Below are positions 30,675 through 40,020 of a stretch of 64,000 nt of DNA, piece by piece. Made by a program: the position numbers and the translations under genes. How positions within the stretch are numbered: the first letter of the stretch is position 1; the number at the start of each line of letters is the position of its first letter. Source of the stretch: Salmonella enterica subsp. enterica serovar Choleraesuis. GTDB lineage: Bacteria > Pseudomonadota > Gammaproteobacteria > Enterobacterales > Enterobacteriaceae. The DNA lies in contig AP025685.1 in the NCBI GenBank assembly GCA_022846635.1, forward strand, positions 496,001-560,000, given 5' to 3'. Under the pieces are notes generated by a model that saw only the letters and a list, made by a program, of their open reading frames with translations, had not been told where the DNA came from and made no database searches.

Positions 30675-31646
30675 TCAATGATCGCGCTGTACGGCAATAT
30701 GCGCCAGGGCAACCAGGGCTTCTTTATGCTCTGAATCAGGCAGAATACTAAGTGCGGAAATAGCTTTATCTGCTTCCGCTTCGGCACGAGCACGCGTCCA
30801 TTCAAGAGAGCCGCAGGCCGCCATAGTTTCCAGAACTGGCCCCAACAGGTGGCGTCCGTTGCCTTGTTCGATTGCCGAACGAATCATTTGGGCCTGTTCC
30901 GGGCTCCCATTATGCATCGCGTGCAGAAGTGGTAGCGTTGGTTTCCCTTCATTCAGGTCATCCCCAACGTTTTTACCCAGCGTCTCACCATCGGAGCTGT
31001 AATCCAGTAAATCGTCAATAAGCTGGAAAGCCGTGCCCAGATAGCGGCCATAATCCTGCAGTGCCTGCTCCTGAGCGCTGCTGGCATTAGCCAGAATAGC
31101 GGAGCATTGGGCAGCTGCTTCAAACAGCCGGGCGGTTTTGCTGTAAATAACCCGCATATAGCTTTCTTCGCTAATATTTGGATCGTTAACATTCATGAGC
31201 TGAAGAACTTCACCTTCGGCAATCACATTGACCGCCTCAGACATCACCTCAAGCAAACGAAGCGAACCAAGGTCGGTCATCATCTGGAATGCTCGGGTGT
31301 AAATAAAGTCACCAACCAGTACGCTTGCCGCGTTACCGAAGGCCGCATTAGCAGTTGCCTTCCCACGGCGCATGTCGGATTCGTCTACCACATCATCGTG
31401 AAGCAGAGTGGCGGTATGAATAAATTCAATAAGCGCTGCAAGTTTGACCGGACTTTGTCCTTCAAAGTTGAGTGCGCGGGCCGCCAGTACAGCTATCATC
31501 GGGCGAATACGCTTCCCACCGCCGCTGACGATGTAGAAGCCTAACTGGTTGATAAGTTGAACATCCGAGTCAAGTTGTTCAAGAATAGTCGCGTTGACAC
31601 CCGCCATATCTTGCGCGGTTAACTGATTAATTTTTTCTAAATTCAT
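30675..31646 (-). CDS. ispB: Octaprenyl diphosphate synthase
   Basis: Builds the C40 side chain of ubiquinone-8 and menaquinone-8 from farnesyl diphosphate and IPP. It has 323 residues, with the two aspartate-rich motifs LLHDDVVDESDMRRG and FQLIDDLLDYSSDGE, and the block SGGGKRIRPMIAVLAAR near the N terminus. The ATG at 31646 (MNLEKINQLTAQDM) gives the E. coli length; an in-frame ATG 48 bp upstream is rejected. It is divergent from rplU across 269 bp, the arrangement known in E. coli. Confidence 0.96.
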   Translation of the reverse strand: MNLEKINQLTAQDMAGVNATILEQLDSDVQLINQLGFYIVSGGGKRIRPMIAVLAARALNFEGQSPVKLAALIEFIHTATLLHDDVVDESDMRRGKATANAAFGNAASVLVGDFIYTRAFQMMTDLGSLRLLEVMSEAVNVIAEGEVLQLMNVNDPNISEESYMRVIYSKTARLFEAAAQCSAILANASSAQEQALQDYGRYLGTAFQLIDDLLDYSSDGETLGKNVGDDLNEGKPTLPLLHAMHNGSPEQAQMIRSAIEQGNGRHLLGPVLETMAACGSLEWTRARAEAEADKAISALSILPDSEHKEALVALAHIAVQRDH

Positions 31647-31814
31647 CGCAAAATTCTGGCTATCGTCCTGTTTACCGATATCGGTGGTGAACACTGAGCA
31701 TGCTAGAGTCAGAGCGTTAGTGCAAGATCAGGGCAAGATTGTACCGTAAAAATGCCGCAGATAAACGCGGCGAAGGCCGATGTGTTTTTTTTCTGCACTG
31801 ACTAACAATCGGAC

Positions 31815-31843
31815 TTGTCAAACCCTCACGATTTGCGTAATAT
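31815..31843 (+). promoter_or_regulatory. Sigma-70 promoter of rplU-rpmA
   Basis: TTGTCA (31815-31820), 17-bp spacer, TAATAT (31838-31843), then a GC-rich discriminator TCGCGCCC. This is a strong promoter with the discriminator typical of ppGpp-inhibited ribosomal genes. The predicted start near 31850 leaves a 65-nt leader. Confidence 0.8.
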
Positions 31844-31879
31844 TCGCGCCCTATTGTGAATATTTATAGCGCGCCCTGA

Positions 31880-32227
<348 letters not shown>

Positions 32228-32247
32228 TTACAAGGGGAGCAAATTAA

Positions 32248-32505
<258 letters not shown>

Positions 32506-32531
32506 GTTTTTCGCGTCCCGGTAACGGATGG

Positions 32532-32560
32532 AGCCCCGCAACTTGTTGCGGGGCTTTTTA
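32532..32560 (+). terminator. Rho-independent terminator after rpmA
   Basis: AGCCCCGCAAC and GTTGCGGGGCT, an 11-bp perfect stem with a 2-nt apex (about 4 nt in practice), then five T. Confidence 0.92.
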
Positions 32561-32598
32561 TATTCTGAGACAGCAAAATCGGTTACAGGGAGTAGAAA

Positions 32599-33564
32599 GT
32601 GAAACAGCAGGCGGGAATTGGGATTGCCCTCGCATTGACTACCGCAATGTGTTGGGGTGCTTTACCTATTGCCATGAAGCAGGTTCTGGAAGTCATGGAA
32701 CCCGCGACGGTTGTGTTTTATCGGTTCCTAATGGCCGGTATCGGGCTTGGTATAATCCTGACGTTGAAAGGAAAACTGCCACCCCTTACTCAATTCCGCA
32801 AGCCGCGTTGGCTGTTGTTGCTGCTGATTGCTACCGGCGGCCTCTTTGGTAACTTCCTGCTTTTTAGCTCCTCACTGCAATATTTAAGCCCTACCGCTTC
32901 TCAGGTCATAGGGCAGCTCTCTCCGGTTGGGCTTATGATAGCCAGCGTCTTTATCCTTAAAGAAAAGATGCGCGGCAGTCAGATTATTGGTGCGAGCATA
33001 TTAGTTTGTGGCCTGGTGATGTTCTTTAACACCAGCCTGATTGAGATATTTACCCGCCTGACTGATTACACTTGGGGCGTCATCTTTGGGGTAAGTGCAG
33101 CGGCGGTATGGGTCAGCTACGGTGTGGCGCAAAAGGTTCTTTTGCGGCGTCTGGCCTCACAGCAGATTCTCTTTTTATTGTACACTTTATGTACAATTGG
33201 TTTGTTTCCGCTGGCTAAGCCTGCGGTGATTATGCAGCTCGACGGTTGGCAGCTTAGCTGCCTGATATTCTGTGGACTGAACACGCTCGTAGGCTATGGG
33301 GCTTTGGCCGAAGCAATGGCCCGTTGGCAGGCGGCGCAGGTGGGGGCGATTATTACGCTTACCCCGCTGTTCACCCTGTTGTTTTCCAATTTGCTATCGC
33401 TCGGATGGCCTGAACTTTTTGCCGTACCTCTGCTGAATCTGGTGGGGTATATCGGTGCATTTGTTGTGGTTTTCGGAGCAATGTTTTCGGCGATCGGCCA
33501 TCGACTGGTGGGGCGCTGGCGTAAAGCGCCCGCAGCGGCCGTCGTTCCGCCTTCCGGCGAATGA
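32599..33564 (+). CDS. yhbE: EamA-family inner-membrane transporter YhbE
   Basis: A 321-residue drug/metabolite transporter superfamily protein with about ten membrane helices in two EamA repeats (about 7-140 and 155-300). The substrate is unknown. Recognisable blocks are ALTTAMCWGALPIAMKQVL, VVFYRFLMAGIGL, SPTASQVIGQLSPVGLMIASV and AMARWQAAQVGAIITLTPLF, each a standard EamA feature. It lies between rpmA and obgE on the same strand, as in E. coli, and ends 16 bp before obgE. The C-terminal tail is short and basic. Confidence 0.92.
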   Translation: MKQQAGIGIALALTTAMCWGALPIAMKQVLEVMEPATVVFYRFLMAGIGLGIILTLKGKLPPLTQFRKPRWLLLLLIATGGLFGNFLLFSSSLQYLSPTASQVIGQLSPVGLMIASVFILKEKMRGSQIIGASILVCGLVMFFNTSLIEIFTRLTDYTWGVIFGVSAAAVWVSYGVAQKVLLRRLASQQILFLLYTLCTIGLFPLAKPAVIMQLDGWQLSCLIFCGLNTLVGYGALAEAMARWQAAQVGAIITLTPLFTLLFSNLLSLGWPELFAVPLLNLVGYIGAFVVVFGAMFSAIGHRLVGRWRKAPAAAVVPPSGE

Positions 33565-33568
33565 GTAA

Positions 33569-34753
<1,185 letters not shown>

Positions 34754-34758
34754 TGACC

Positions 34759-34787
34759 AAAAAGCCGGGGCATGCCCCGGCTTTTTG
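34759..34787 (+). terminator. Rho-independent terminator of obgE
   Basis: AAAAAGCCGGGGC and GCCCCGGCTTTTT, a perfect stem around a very tight apex, flanked by A and T tracts so that it may also stop minus-strand transcription from pmrB. Confidence 0.92.
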
Positions 34788-34899
34788 TTATCTGATTTAA
34801 ACTGCCAACCAGAAAGAAACTTGTTATTGAGCGCTCTTAGCGCCTGCGTCGTTGAAACATGCTTAAAGCTTCTGTGGGCCGTCACGCGGCGTTTTACTA

Positions 34900-35955
34900 T
34901 TAGATAGTGGTAGCCAACCAGCAACCGGCTTTTAGGCCGCTACGATCGCTACGGTTTTCCAGAACCAGTGTGCCGCGATGTAGCTGGACAATACGCTGCA
35001 CGATACTTAATCCCAATCCGCTACCGCCATAACGTTGATCAAGCCGCCGGAAAGGCTCAATGATATTTTGTCGATGCTCTTCGGCAATACCCGGCCCTTC
35101 ATCAGTAACCAGCAGCTGGCAGCCATTGCCATCGTGCTCCAGAGTCACGCTAATGAGCGCACCCTCCGGGCTATATCTGGAGGCATTCTCCAATAGATTA
35201 CGCAGCATCAGGCGCAATAATACGGCATCACCCTGAACCGTTAATGGGCTGGGCTGTGGCCAGCTAATCTTCTGCTGACGCTGACCCAGCATCTCTTCGA
35301 TTTCCATCGCCAGTGGGCTAATTATATCTGCGGTCCAATTAACAGTGGCATAGTGGCCGCTGGCCATCGCCTGTCCGGCTCGCGAAAGCATCAGCAATTG
35401 TTCAACCGTATGCATTAACTGGTCGATACGCTGAATCAGAATAGCCGCTTGCTTATTGCCTGCCTCTTCCAGAAGCTCCAGATGCAGACGAATACCTGCC
35501 AGAGGGGTTCGCAACTCATGTGCGGCATCGGCCGTAAACAACCTCTCTTGCTTGATAGTACTGTCGAGGCGCAGTAACAGCTGGTTTATGCCAGTGGTTA
35601 GCGCCTCAACCTCTTCCATATCGGAAAAAAATGGCAATGGTGCCAGATTGTCAGCAGAACGATTAGAAAGGCTAGAACGCAGCTTATTTAGCGGACGGGT
35701 AATCCAGGTGATGGCCCAAAAAGAGAACAGCAGCGTGAAGCCGACCATGACTAAAGAAGGGATCAACAGTGAGGCTATGGCCTCATGGATTTCTTGCTCG
35801 ACGTGCGCATTGCGCGCTTTTGCCGTCAGCGTTTCACTGACTAAAAAACCTATCTGCTCCCGGCTTTCGTGCCATAGCCAGATTACGCTTAGTAGCTGGA
35901 AAAAAAGTAAAATTGCAGCCAGCATGATCAGCAGGCGATGGCGCATGCTGTTCAT
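34900..35955 (-). CDS. pmrB: Two-component sensor kinase PmrB (BasS) type
   Basis: Inner-membrane histidine kinase of the PmrB/BasS family that in Salmonella senses Fe3+, Al3+ and acid and activates PmrA, leading to lipid A modification and polymyxin resistance. It has 351 residues: two membrane helices (about 8-24 and 62-82) around a short periplasmic loop. That loop keeps two ExxE-type metal-binding motifs, HESREQ and EQEIHEAIASL. A HAMP and dimerisation domain with AADAAHELRTPLAGIRLHLELL follows, then an ATPase domain with NLLENASRYSPEGA, DEGPGIAEEH and GSGLGLSIV. It overlaps pmrA by 4 bp. Family assignment is strong; the inducing ligand is inferred. Confidence 0.88.
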   Translation of the reverse strand: MNSMRHRLLIMLAAILLFFQLLSVIWLWHESREQIGFLVSETLTAKARNAHVEQEIHEAIASLLIPSLVMVGFTLLFSFWAITWITRPLNKLRSSLSNRSADNLAPLPFFSDMEEVEALTTGINQLLLRLDSTIKQERLFTADAAHELRTPLAGIRLHLELLEEAGNKQAAILIQRIDQLMHTVEQLLMLSRAGQAMASGHYATVNWTADIISPLAMEIEEMLGQRQQKISWPQPSPLTVQGDAVLLRLMLRNLLENASRYSPEGALISVTLEHDGNGCQLLVTDEGPGIAEEHRQNIIEPFRRLDQRYGGSGLGLSIVQRIVQLHRGTLVLENRSDRSGLKAGCWLATTI

Positions 35956-36614
35956 TTGATATTATCCAGGCGATAGCCTACACCGCGTACCGTTTTAATG
36001 CGCTCTTTGCCCAGTTTACGTCGAAGGTTATGGATATGAACTTCTAGCGTATTGGAGCCAGGATCATCCTGCCAGCTATAGATATCCTGCTGTAAAGTTT
36101 CGCGATGAACGGTTTGACCGACGCGCATTATTAAGCGGGATAGCAACGCAAACTCCTTGGGCGTGACTTCTACGGGCTTGCCATCCAGCATGACCTGCTG
36201 AGAACCGAGGTTAAGGGTCAGATCCTCATGTTGCAGCAAATTATCGCTGTGCCCTTGATAGCGGCGAATTAAGGCGCGTACCCGAGCCTGAAGTTCAACC
36301 AGAGCAAAAGGCTTAACCAGATAATCATCTGCGCCGGCATCGAGCCCGCTAACCCGGTCCTCAACAGCATCGCGTGCAGTGAGAATTAGCACTGGGGAAG
36401 TAATTCCGCGCCGCCGCCATTGTGACAGCAACGTCGCTCCATCTTTATCCGGCAGGCCCAGGTCGAGGATAACCAGCCCATATTCACCACTGCTAATAAA
36501 AGCATCTGCCTCACCTGCGGTTGACGCGCAGTCCTGGGCGTAGCCCGCATTGCTGAGGGCCTGGGCCAGTCCCTGCTGGAGCAGGATATCGTCTTCAACA
36601 ATTAAAATTTTCAT
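35952..36614 (-). CDS. pmrA: Two-component response regulator PmrA (BasR) type
   Basis: OmpR-family regulator, 220 residues. The receiver domain has the phospho-acceptor D51 in VILDLGLPDKDG, the acidic pair in VEDDILL and the Lys in DYLVKPFALVELQ. The C-terminal winged helix has TPKEFALLSRLI and SNTLEVHIHNLRRKLGKERIKTVRGVGYRL. It is closest in feel to Salmonella PmrA and lacks the extra C-terminal residues. Its ATG overlaps the dacB stop by one base (TGATG) and its end overlaps pmrB by 4 bp. In E. coli and Salmonella pmrA instead lies behind eptA (pmrC), elsewhere on the map. Confidence 0.9.
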   Translation of the reverse strand: MKILIVEDDILLQQGLAQALSNAGYAQDCASTAGEADAFISSGEYGLVILDLGLPDKDGATLLSQWRRRGITSPVLILTARDAVEDRVSGLDAGADDYLVKPFALVELQARVRALIRRYQGHSDNLLQHEDLTLNLGSQQVMLDGKPVEVTPKEFALLSRLIMRVGQTVHRETLQQDIYSWQDDPGSNTLEVHIHNLRRKLGKERIKTVRGVGYRLDNIK

Positions 36615-38047
36615 CAGTTATTTTGGTAAATATCCTTGTAGAGCCGGCTTTCAAACCGGACTAATGGGATTCTGCGGTTACGCTGGTCGGCAGGCTCAAC
36701 CGCGTAGCCTGATAAATATTGCACAAATGCCAGACGCTGACCGCTGGCAGCCGTAATAAAACCGGCCAGGTTATAAACCCCCTGCAAAGAGCCAGTCTTA
36801 GCGGAAACTTTGCCATCAACGCCTGCAGCATGCAGACCCGCACGATATTGCAGCGTACCATCATGCCCTGCTAAGGGTAGCATCGAGATAAAATTCAGAG
36901 TGCTATCGTTTTGTGCAATATATTGCAGCACCTGCATCATCGTTGCCGGTGAAATAAGGTCATGGCGAGATAGCCCAGAGCCATCAACGACAATGGCATT
37001 CCCAAGATTAACCCCCGCCTTTTGACGCAGAATCTGGCGGACTGCATCTGCACCGGCTCGCCAGGTACCCGGCACATTATAAAAGTTATGGCCGATAGTT
37101 CTGAACACTGTGTCGGCAATCATGTTATCTGATTTTTTTAGCATGATACGCAGCAGGTTATGCAGGGGCGGTGATTGAGTTGAGGCGATAACCTGGCCGG
37201 GCTCAGTGGTGGCCGTTTGACGCATTAGGGAGCCTGTGTAGCTAATCCCCGCTTGTTTCAACTCTGCTTTTAACAGTGCCCCTGCATATCCAGCTCCATC
37301 CTGAATGGCGAAAGCTAACGGTAGTGCATCGTTGCGTTGAGTTAGGCATCCCGTCAGGGTGTAGCGATTAAGGTCGCCGGCTACTACATCCAGTTCACAA
37401 TACTGAGCTTCCGGTGAGCCTTTAGCCAGAGTACGCACCTGGCTAAAAACGTTGACCGGATAGTAAGAAGCGATGCGAACATAGGCTAAATCGCCGGCTT
37501 TGGGCGCGCTGTTCAGTGAAACAGAGAAACAGTTCTTATCGACGATTGCGGCAGAAGGGGGGGCGCTAAAGCACTGAGTCATATCGTTCCAGGGCCACCC
37601 TGGGGCTTTATCATGGCTGGCGAATACAGAGGTATCGATAAGCACATTACCGCTGATTTGCTGCACGCCAGCTTGCTTTAGCCGCGTGACCATATTACGC
37701 AGAGACTGGCGGGTAAACGTCGGGTCGCCGCTAAAACGCGCAACTAAATCACCTTCCAGGGTTCCGTCTTTGATAGTTCCCGGCGTTTCCAGTGTCGTCG
37801 TAAATTTGTAATCAGGACCTAGCTGAAGTAGCGCCGCAAGCGCAGTAATAATTTTCTGGGTACTGGCGGGCAGGGCCATTTGCTGGCTTTGATATTCGAT
37901 ATCGGGGGCGCTGGCTCCTACCTTCTGCACCATCAGCGCAAGGTTCGCGCCATCTGGAAGCTGTCCGATGTATTCACTAACGTTCGCCGCCTGCGTGGAG
38001 AAGGTGGCTATTGTGGTCAATCCGATGATAAGTCTGGAAAATCGCAT
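36614..38047 (-). CDS. dacB: D-alanyl-D-alanine carboxypeptidase/endopeptidase PBP4
   Basis: Periplasmic low-molecular-mass penicillin-binding protein of class C (peptidase S13) that trims pentapeptides and cuts cross-links. It is 477 residues with a signal peptide of about 20 residues (MRFSRLIIGLTTIATFSTQA). The active-site serine is in ALPASTQKIITALAA (SxxK), and the KTG motif in DGKVSAKTGSLQGVYNLAG. The conserved VDGSGLSRHDLISP carries the second motif region. It is first of a three-gene unit with pmrA and pmrB, whose reading frames overlap. It is divergent from greA. Confidence 0.95.
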   Translation of the reverse strand: MRFSRLIIGLTTIATFSTQAANVSEYIGQLPDGANLALMVQKVGASAPDIEYQSQQMALPASTQKIITALAALLQLGPDYKFTTTLETPGTIKDGTLEGDLVARFSGDPTFTRQSLRNMVTRLKQAGVQQISGNVLIDTSVFASHDKAPGWPWNDMTQCFSAPPSAAIVDKNCFSVSLNSAPKAGDLAYVRIASYYPVNVFSQVRTLAKGSPEAQYCELDVVAGDLNRYTLTGCLTQRNDALPLAFAIQDGAGYAGALLKAELKQAGISYTGSLMRQTATTEPGQVIASTQSPPLHNLLRIMLKKSDNMIADTVFRTIGHNFYNVPGTWRAGADAVRQILRQKAGVNLGNAIVVDGSGLSRHDLISPATMMQVLQYIAQNDSTLNFISMLPLAGHDGTLQYRAGLHAAGVDGKVSAKTGSLQGVYNLAGFITAASGQRLAFVQYLSGYAVEPADQRNRRIPLVRFESRLYKDIYQNN

Positions 38048-38123
38048 AATCTCGCAGTCAGGACGGGAAACGTGCCCGCCATACTACGGCGCATCCTACC
38101 GCAAAGTAAACGATGACCCTTAA

Positions 38124-38152
38124 GGAACTCCAGGTTAAAATAATACTCAAAA
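38124..38152 (+). promoter_or_regulatory. Sigma-E-type promoter of greA/GraL
   Basis: GGAACTC (38124-38130), 16 bp, TCAAAA (38147-38152) fits the sigma-E consensus (GGAACTT/TCnnA class). A sigma-70-like TAATAC (38141-38146) overlaps it. greA is a known sigma-E target in E. coli. The start is predicted near 38155. Confidence 0.6.
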
Positions 38153-38154
38153 TG

Positions 38155-38204
38155 AAAATCTGATGCTGACCCGAGACCTGATTCCCGGGTCGGTTTTCTT
38201 TTGT
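38155..38204 (+). ncRNA. graL: Candidate small RNA GraL from the greA leader
   Basis: In E. coli most transcripts from the greA promoters stop early and form the GraL sRNA. The same layout is present: promoter, about 50 nt, then a terminator hairpin (GACCCG 38168-38173 with CGGGTC 38186-38191) and a T-rich run to 38204, about 100 nt before greA. The name rests on position and architecture, not on sequence identity across the whole RNA. Confidence 0.6.
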
Positions 38205-38300
38205 TTGAAGCCGGAGATATGGTGATATTTCCGCCACTGGCATCGCTGCTAACCGCAGCTTTTGCAATAAACAGGACAGTTTTTTAAGAGGTATAATTAT

Positions 38301-38777
38301 ATGCAAGCTATTCCGATGACCTTACGTGGCGCTGAAAAATTGCGCGAAGAGCTGGACTTCCTGAAGTCTGTTCGTCGCCCGGAAATCATTGCAGCTATCG
38401 CGGATGCCCGTGAGCACGGCGATCTTAAAGAAAACGCTGAATACCATGCGGCTCGCGAGCAGCAGGGTTTCTGCGAAGGTCGTATCAAAGATATCGAAGC
38501 TAAGCTTTCGAACGCACAAGTCATCGATGTCACTAAGCTGCCGAATAATGGCCGGGTGATTTTTGGTAGCACTGTTAGCGTGATTAATCTTGATACTGAT
38601 GAAGCTCAGACCTACCGCATCGTGGGTGATGATGAGGCTGATTTTAAGCAAAATCTGATCTCGGTTAACTCACCAATCGCGCGTGGATTAATAGGTAAAG
38701 AGCTGGATGATGTTGTGGTTATCACAACCCCTGGCGGTACGGTTGAGTTTGAGATAACTAAAATCGAATACCTGTAA
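38301..38777 (+). CDS. greA: Transcription elongation factor GreA
   Basis: Rescues backtracked RNA polymerase by stimulating transcript cleavage through the secondary channel. It is 158 residues: an N-terminal coiled coil whose tip carries D41 and E44 ([14 protein letters not shown]), and a C-terminal FKBP-like domain ending [15 protein letters not shown]. It starts [18 protein letters not shown]. It is preceded by a sigma-E-like promoter and the GraL attenuator and followed by a terminator at 38821-38843. It is conserved throughout. Confidence 0.97.
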   Translation: MQAIPMTLRGAEKLREELDFLKSVRRPEIIAAIADAREHGDLKENAEYHAAREQQGFCEGRIKDIEAKLSNAQVIDVTKLPNNGRVIFGSTVSVINLDTDEAQTYRIVGDDEADFKQNLISVNSPIARGLIGKELDDVVVITTPGGTVEFEITKIEYL

Positions 38778-38820
38778 AAATCAGGCTTTGGGCGAGAAAT
38801 TGACCCATTGTAAAGATAGG

Positions 38821-38843
38821 AAAAAGGCCGCAGGCGGCCTTTT
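38821..38843. terminator. Terminator between greA and yhbY
   Basis: AAAAAGGCCGC and GCGGCCTTTT form a perfect stem with a 1-3 nt apex. A and T tracts on both sides suit bidirectional action for convergent greA and yhbY. Confidence 0.85.
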
Positions 38844-38920
38844 ATCAGGTATCGGAGCATGGCATGTTGCTTGTACTCCGATATCTCATCTCTAGGCGCG
38901 GCGTGCCGGCCAGGAGAGTC

Positions 38921-39214
38921 TTAGCGAGGAAGCGCGATTTTACGCTCTTTGCTTGGACGATAAAGAACAAGCGTTTTGCCGATGACCTGGACTTCACAGG
39001 CACCGGTCTCCCGCACGATGGCTTCCACGATCAAGGTTTTAGTTTCGCGATCTTCGGAGGCGATCTTCACCTTGATTAACTCATGGTGCGCAAGCGCTTG
39101 ATCAATCTCGGCCAGTACCCCTTCGGTCAAACCATTGTTGCCAAGCATGACTACCGGCTTGAGCGAATGTGCCAGACTCTTTAGGTGCTGTTTTTGTTTA
39201 GTACTCAGATTCAT
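38921..39214 (-). CDS. yhbY: CRM-domain ribosome assembly factor YhbY
   Basis: A 97-residue RNA-binding protein of the CRM (CRS1-YhbY) family, associated with pre-50S particles in E. coli. It starts MNLSTKQKQHLKSLAHSLKP and carries the GxxG-type loop in MLGNNGLTEGVLAEI. The C-terminal QVIGKTLVLYRPSKERKIALPR is typical (read in two parts). The ATG at 39214 matches the family; an upstream in-frame ATG at 39253 is rejected. It is divergent from rlmE with a 127-bp gap, as in E. coli. Confidence 0.95.
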   Translation of the reverse strand: MNLSTKQKQHLKSLAHSLKPVVMLGNNGLTEGVLAEIDQALAHHELIKVKIASEDRETKTLIVEAIVRETGACEVQVIGKTLVLYRPSKERKIALPR

Positions 39215-39266
39215 CGTATATTTTTGCTTAGGTTGGGATTGAAAACGGTACATTCTACCGCCATCT

Positions 39267-39275
39267 CCCCATTAT
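39267..39275 (+). promoter_or_regulatory. Possible heat-shock (sigma-32) -10 box for rlmE-ftsH
   Basis: CCCCATTAT matches the sigma-32 -10 consensus (CCCCATnT) and lies 67 bp before rlmE. The E. coli rlmE-ftsH operon is heat-inducible. The nearest CTTGAA-like element (TTGAAA at 39239-39244) is 22 bp away, too far for a standard spacing, so the call is tentative. Confidence 0.4.
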
Positions 39276-39341
39276 AGACAAACGGCAGCACGCCTTTTTA
39301 CTTAAGCCTGCAGCATATGATGAACCCAGATGGAATGTTAA

Positions 39342-39971
39342 ATGACAGGTAAGAAGCGTTCTGCCAGCTCAAGCCGCTGGCTTCAGGAACACTTTAGCGA
39401 TAAATATGTCCAACAGGCGCAGAAAAAGGGTTTACGTTCCCGTGCCTGGTTTAAACTTGATGAAATACAACAGAGCGATCGGTTGTTTAAGCCAGGAATG
39501 ACGGTAGTAGACCTCGGCGCTGCGCCGGGTGGTTGGTCGCAATATGTGGTGTCACAAATTGGTGGCACCGGGCGTATCATCGCTTGCGATCTTTTGCCTA
39601 TGGATCCTATTGTTGGTGTGGACTTTCTTCAGGGCGACTTTCGTGATGAATTAGTTGTGAAAGCGCTGATGGAAAGAGTTGGTGAAAGTAAAGTGCAGGT
39701 AGTCATGTCAGATATGGCGCCTAACATGAGCGGGACCCCAGCGGTTGATATTCCCCGCGCAATGTACCTGGTTGAACTGGCGCTTGAAATGTGTCGGGAC
39801 GTGCTGGCCCCCGGCGGTAGTTTTGTAGTGAAAGTGTTTCAGGGCGAAGGTTTCGATGAGTATCTGCGGGAAATTCGCTCCCTGTTTACGAAGGTTAAAG
39901 TTCGTAAGCCGGATTCTTCTCGTGCCCGCTCACGCGAAGTTTACATTGTAGCGACCGGGCGTAAACTATAG
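39342..39971 (+). CDS. rlmE: 23S rRNA 2'-O-methyltransferase RlmE
   Basis: Methylates the 2'-OH of U2552 in the 23S A loop during late 50S assembly (also FtsJ/RrmJ). It has 209 residues, a Rossmann-fold methyltransferase with the K-D-K-E catalytic set. K38 is in SRAWFKLDE, the SAM loop is [15 protein letters not shown], and [11 protein letters not shown] carries the catalytic Asp. [14 protein letters not shown] supplies the second Lys. It starts [13 protein letters not shown] and ends 49 bp before ftsH, its operon partner. A sigma-32-like box lies upstream. Confidence 0.96.
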   Translation: MTGKKRSASSSRWLQEHFSDKYVQQAQKKGLRSRAWFKLDEIQQSDRLFKPGMTVVDLGAAPGGWSQYVVSQIGGTGRIIACDLLPMDPIVGVDFLQGDFRDELVVKALMERVGESKVQVVMSDMAPNMSGTPAVDIPRAMYLVELALEMCRDVLAPGGSFVVKVFQGEGFDEYLREIRSLFTKVKVRKPDSSRARSREVYIVATGRKL

Positions 39972-40020
39972 TACCCTGACGCTGTTTGTTATCACAGTTG
40001 TAATAACAGAGGTTAATCCC

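Noticed and set aside
38119..38124. CTTAAG as part of a PmrA box near dacB
   Set aside because: Only a single half-site; no second CTTAAG-like half at the required 5-bp spacing, and it lies in the greA promoter.
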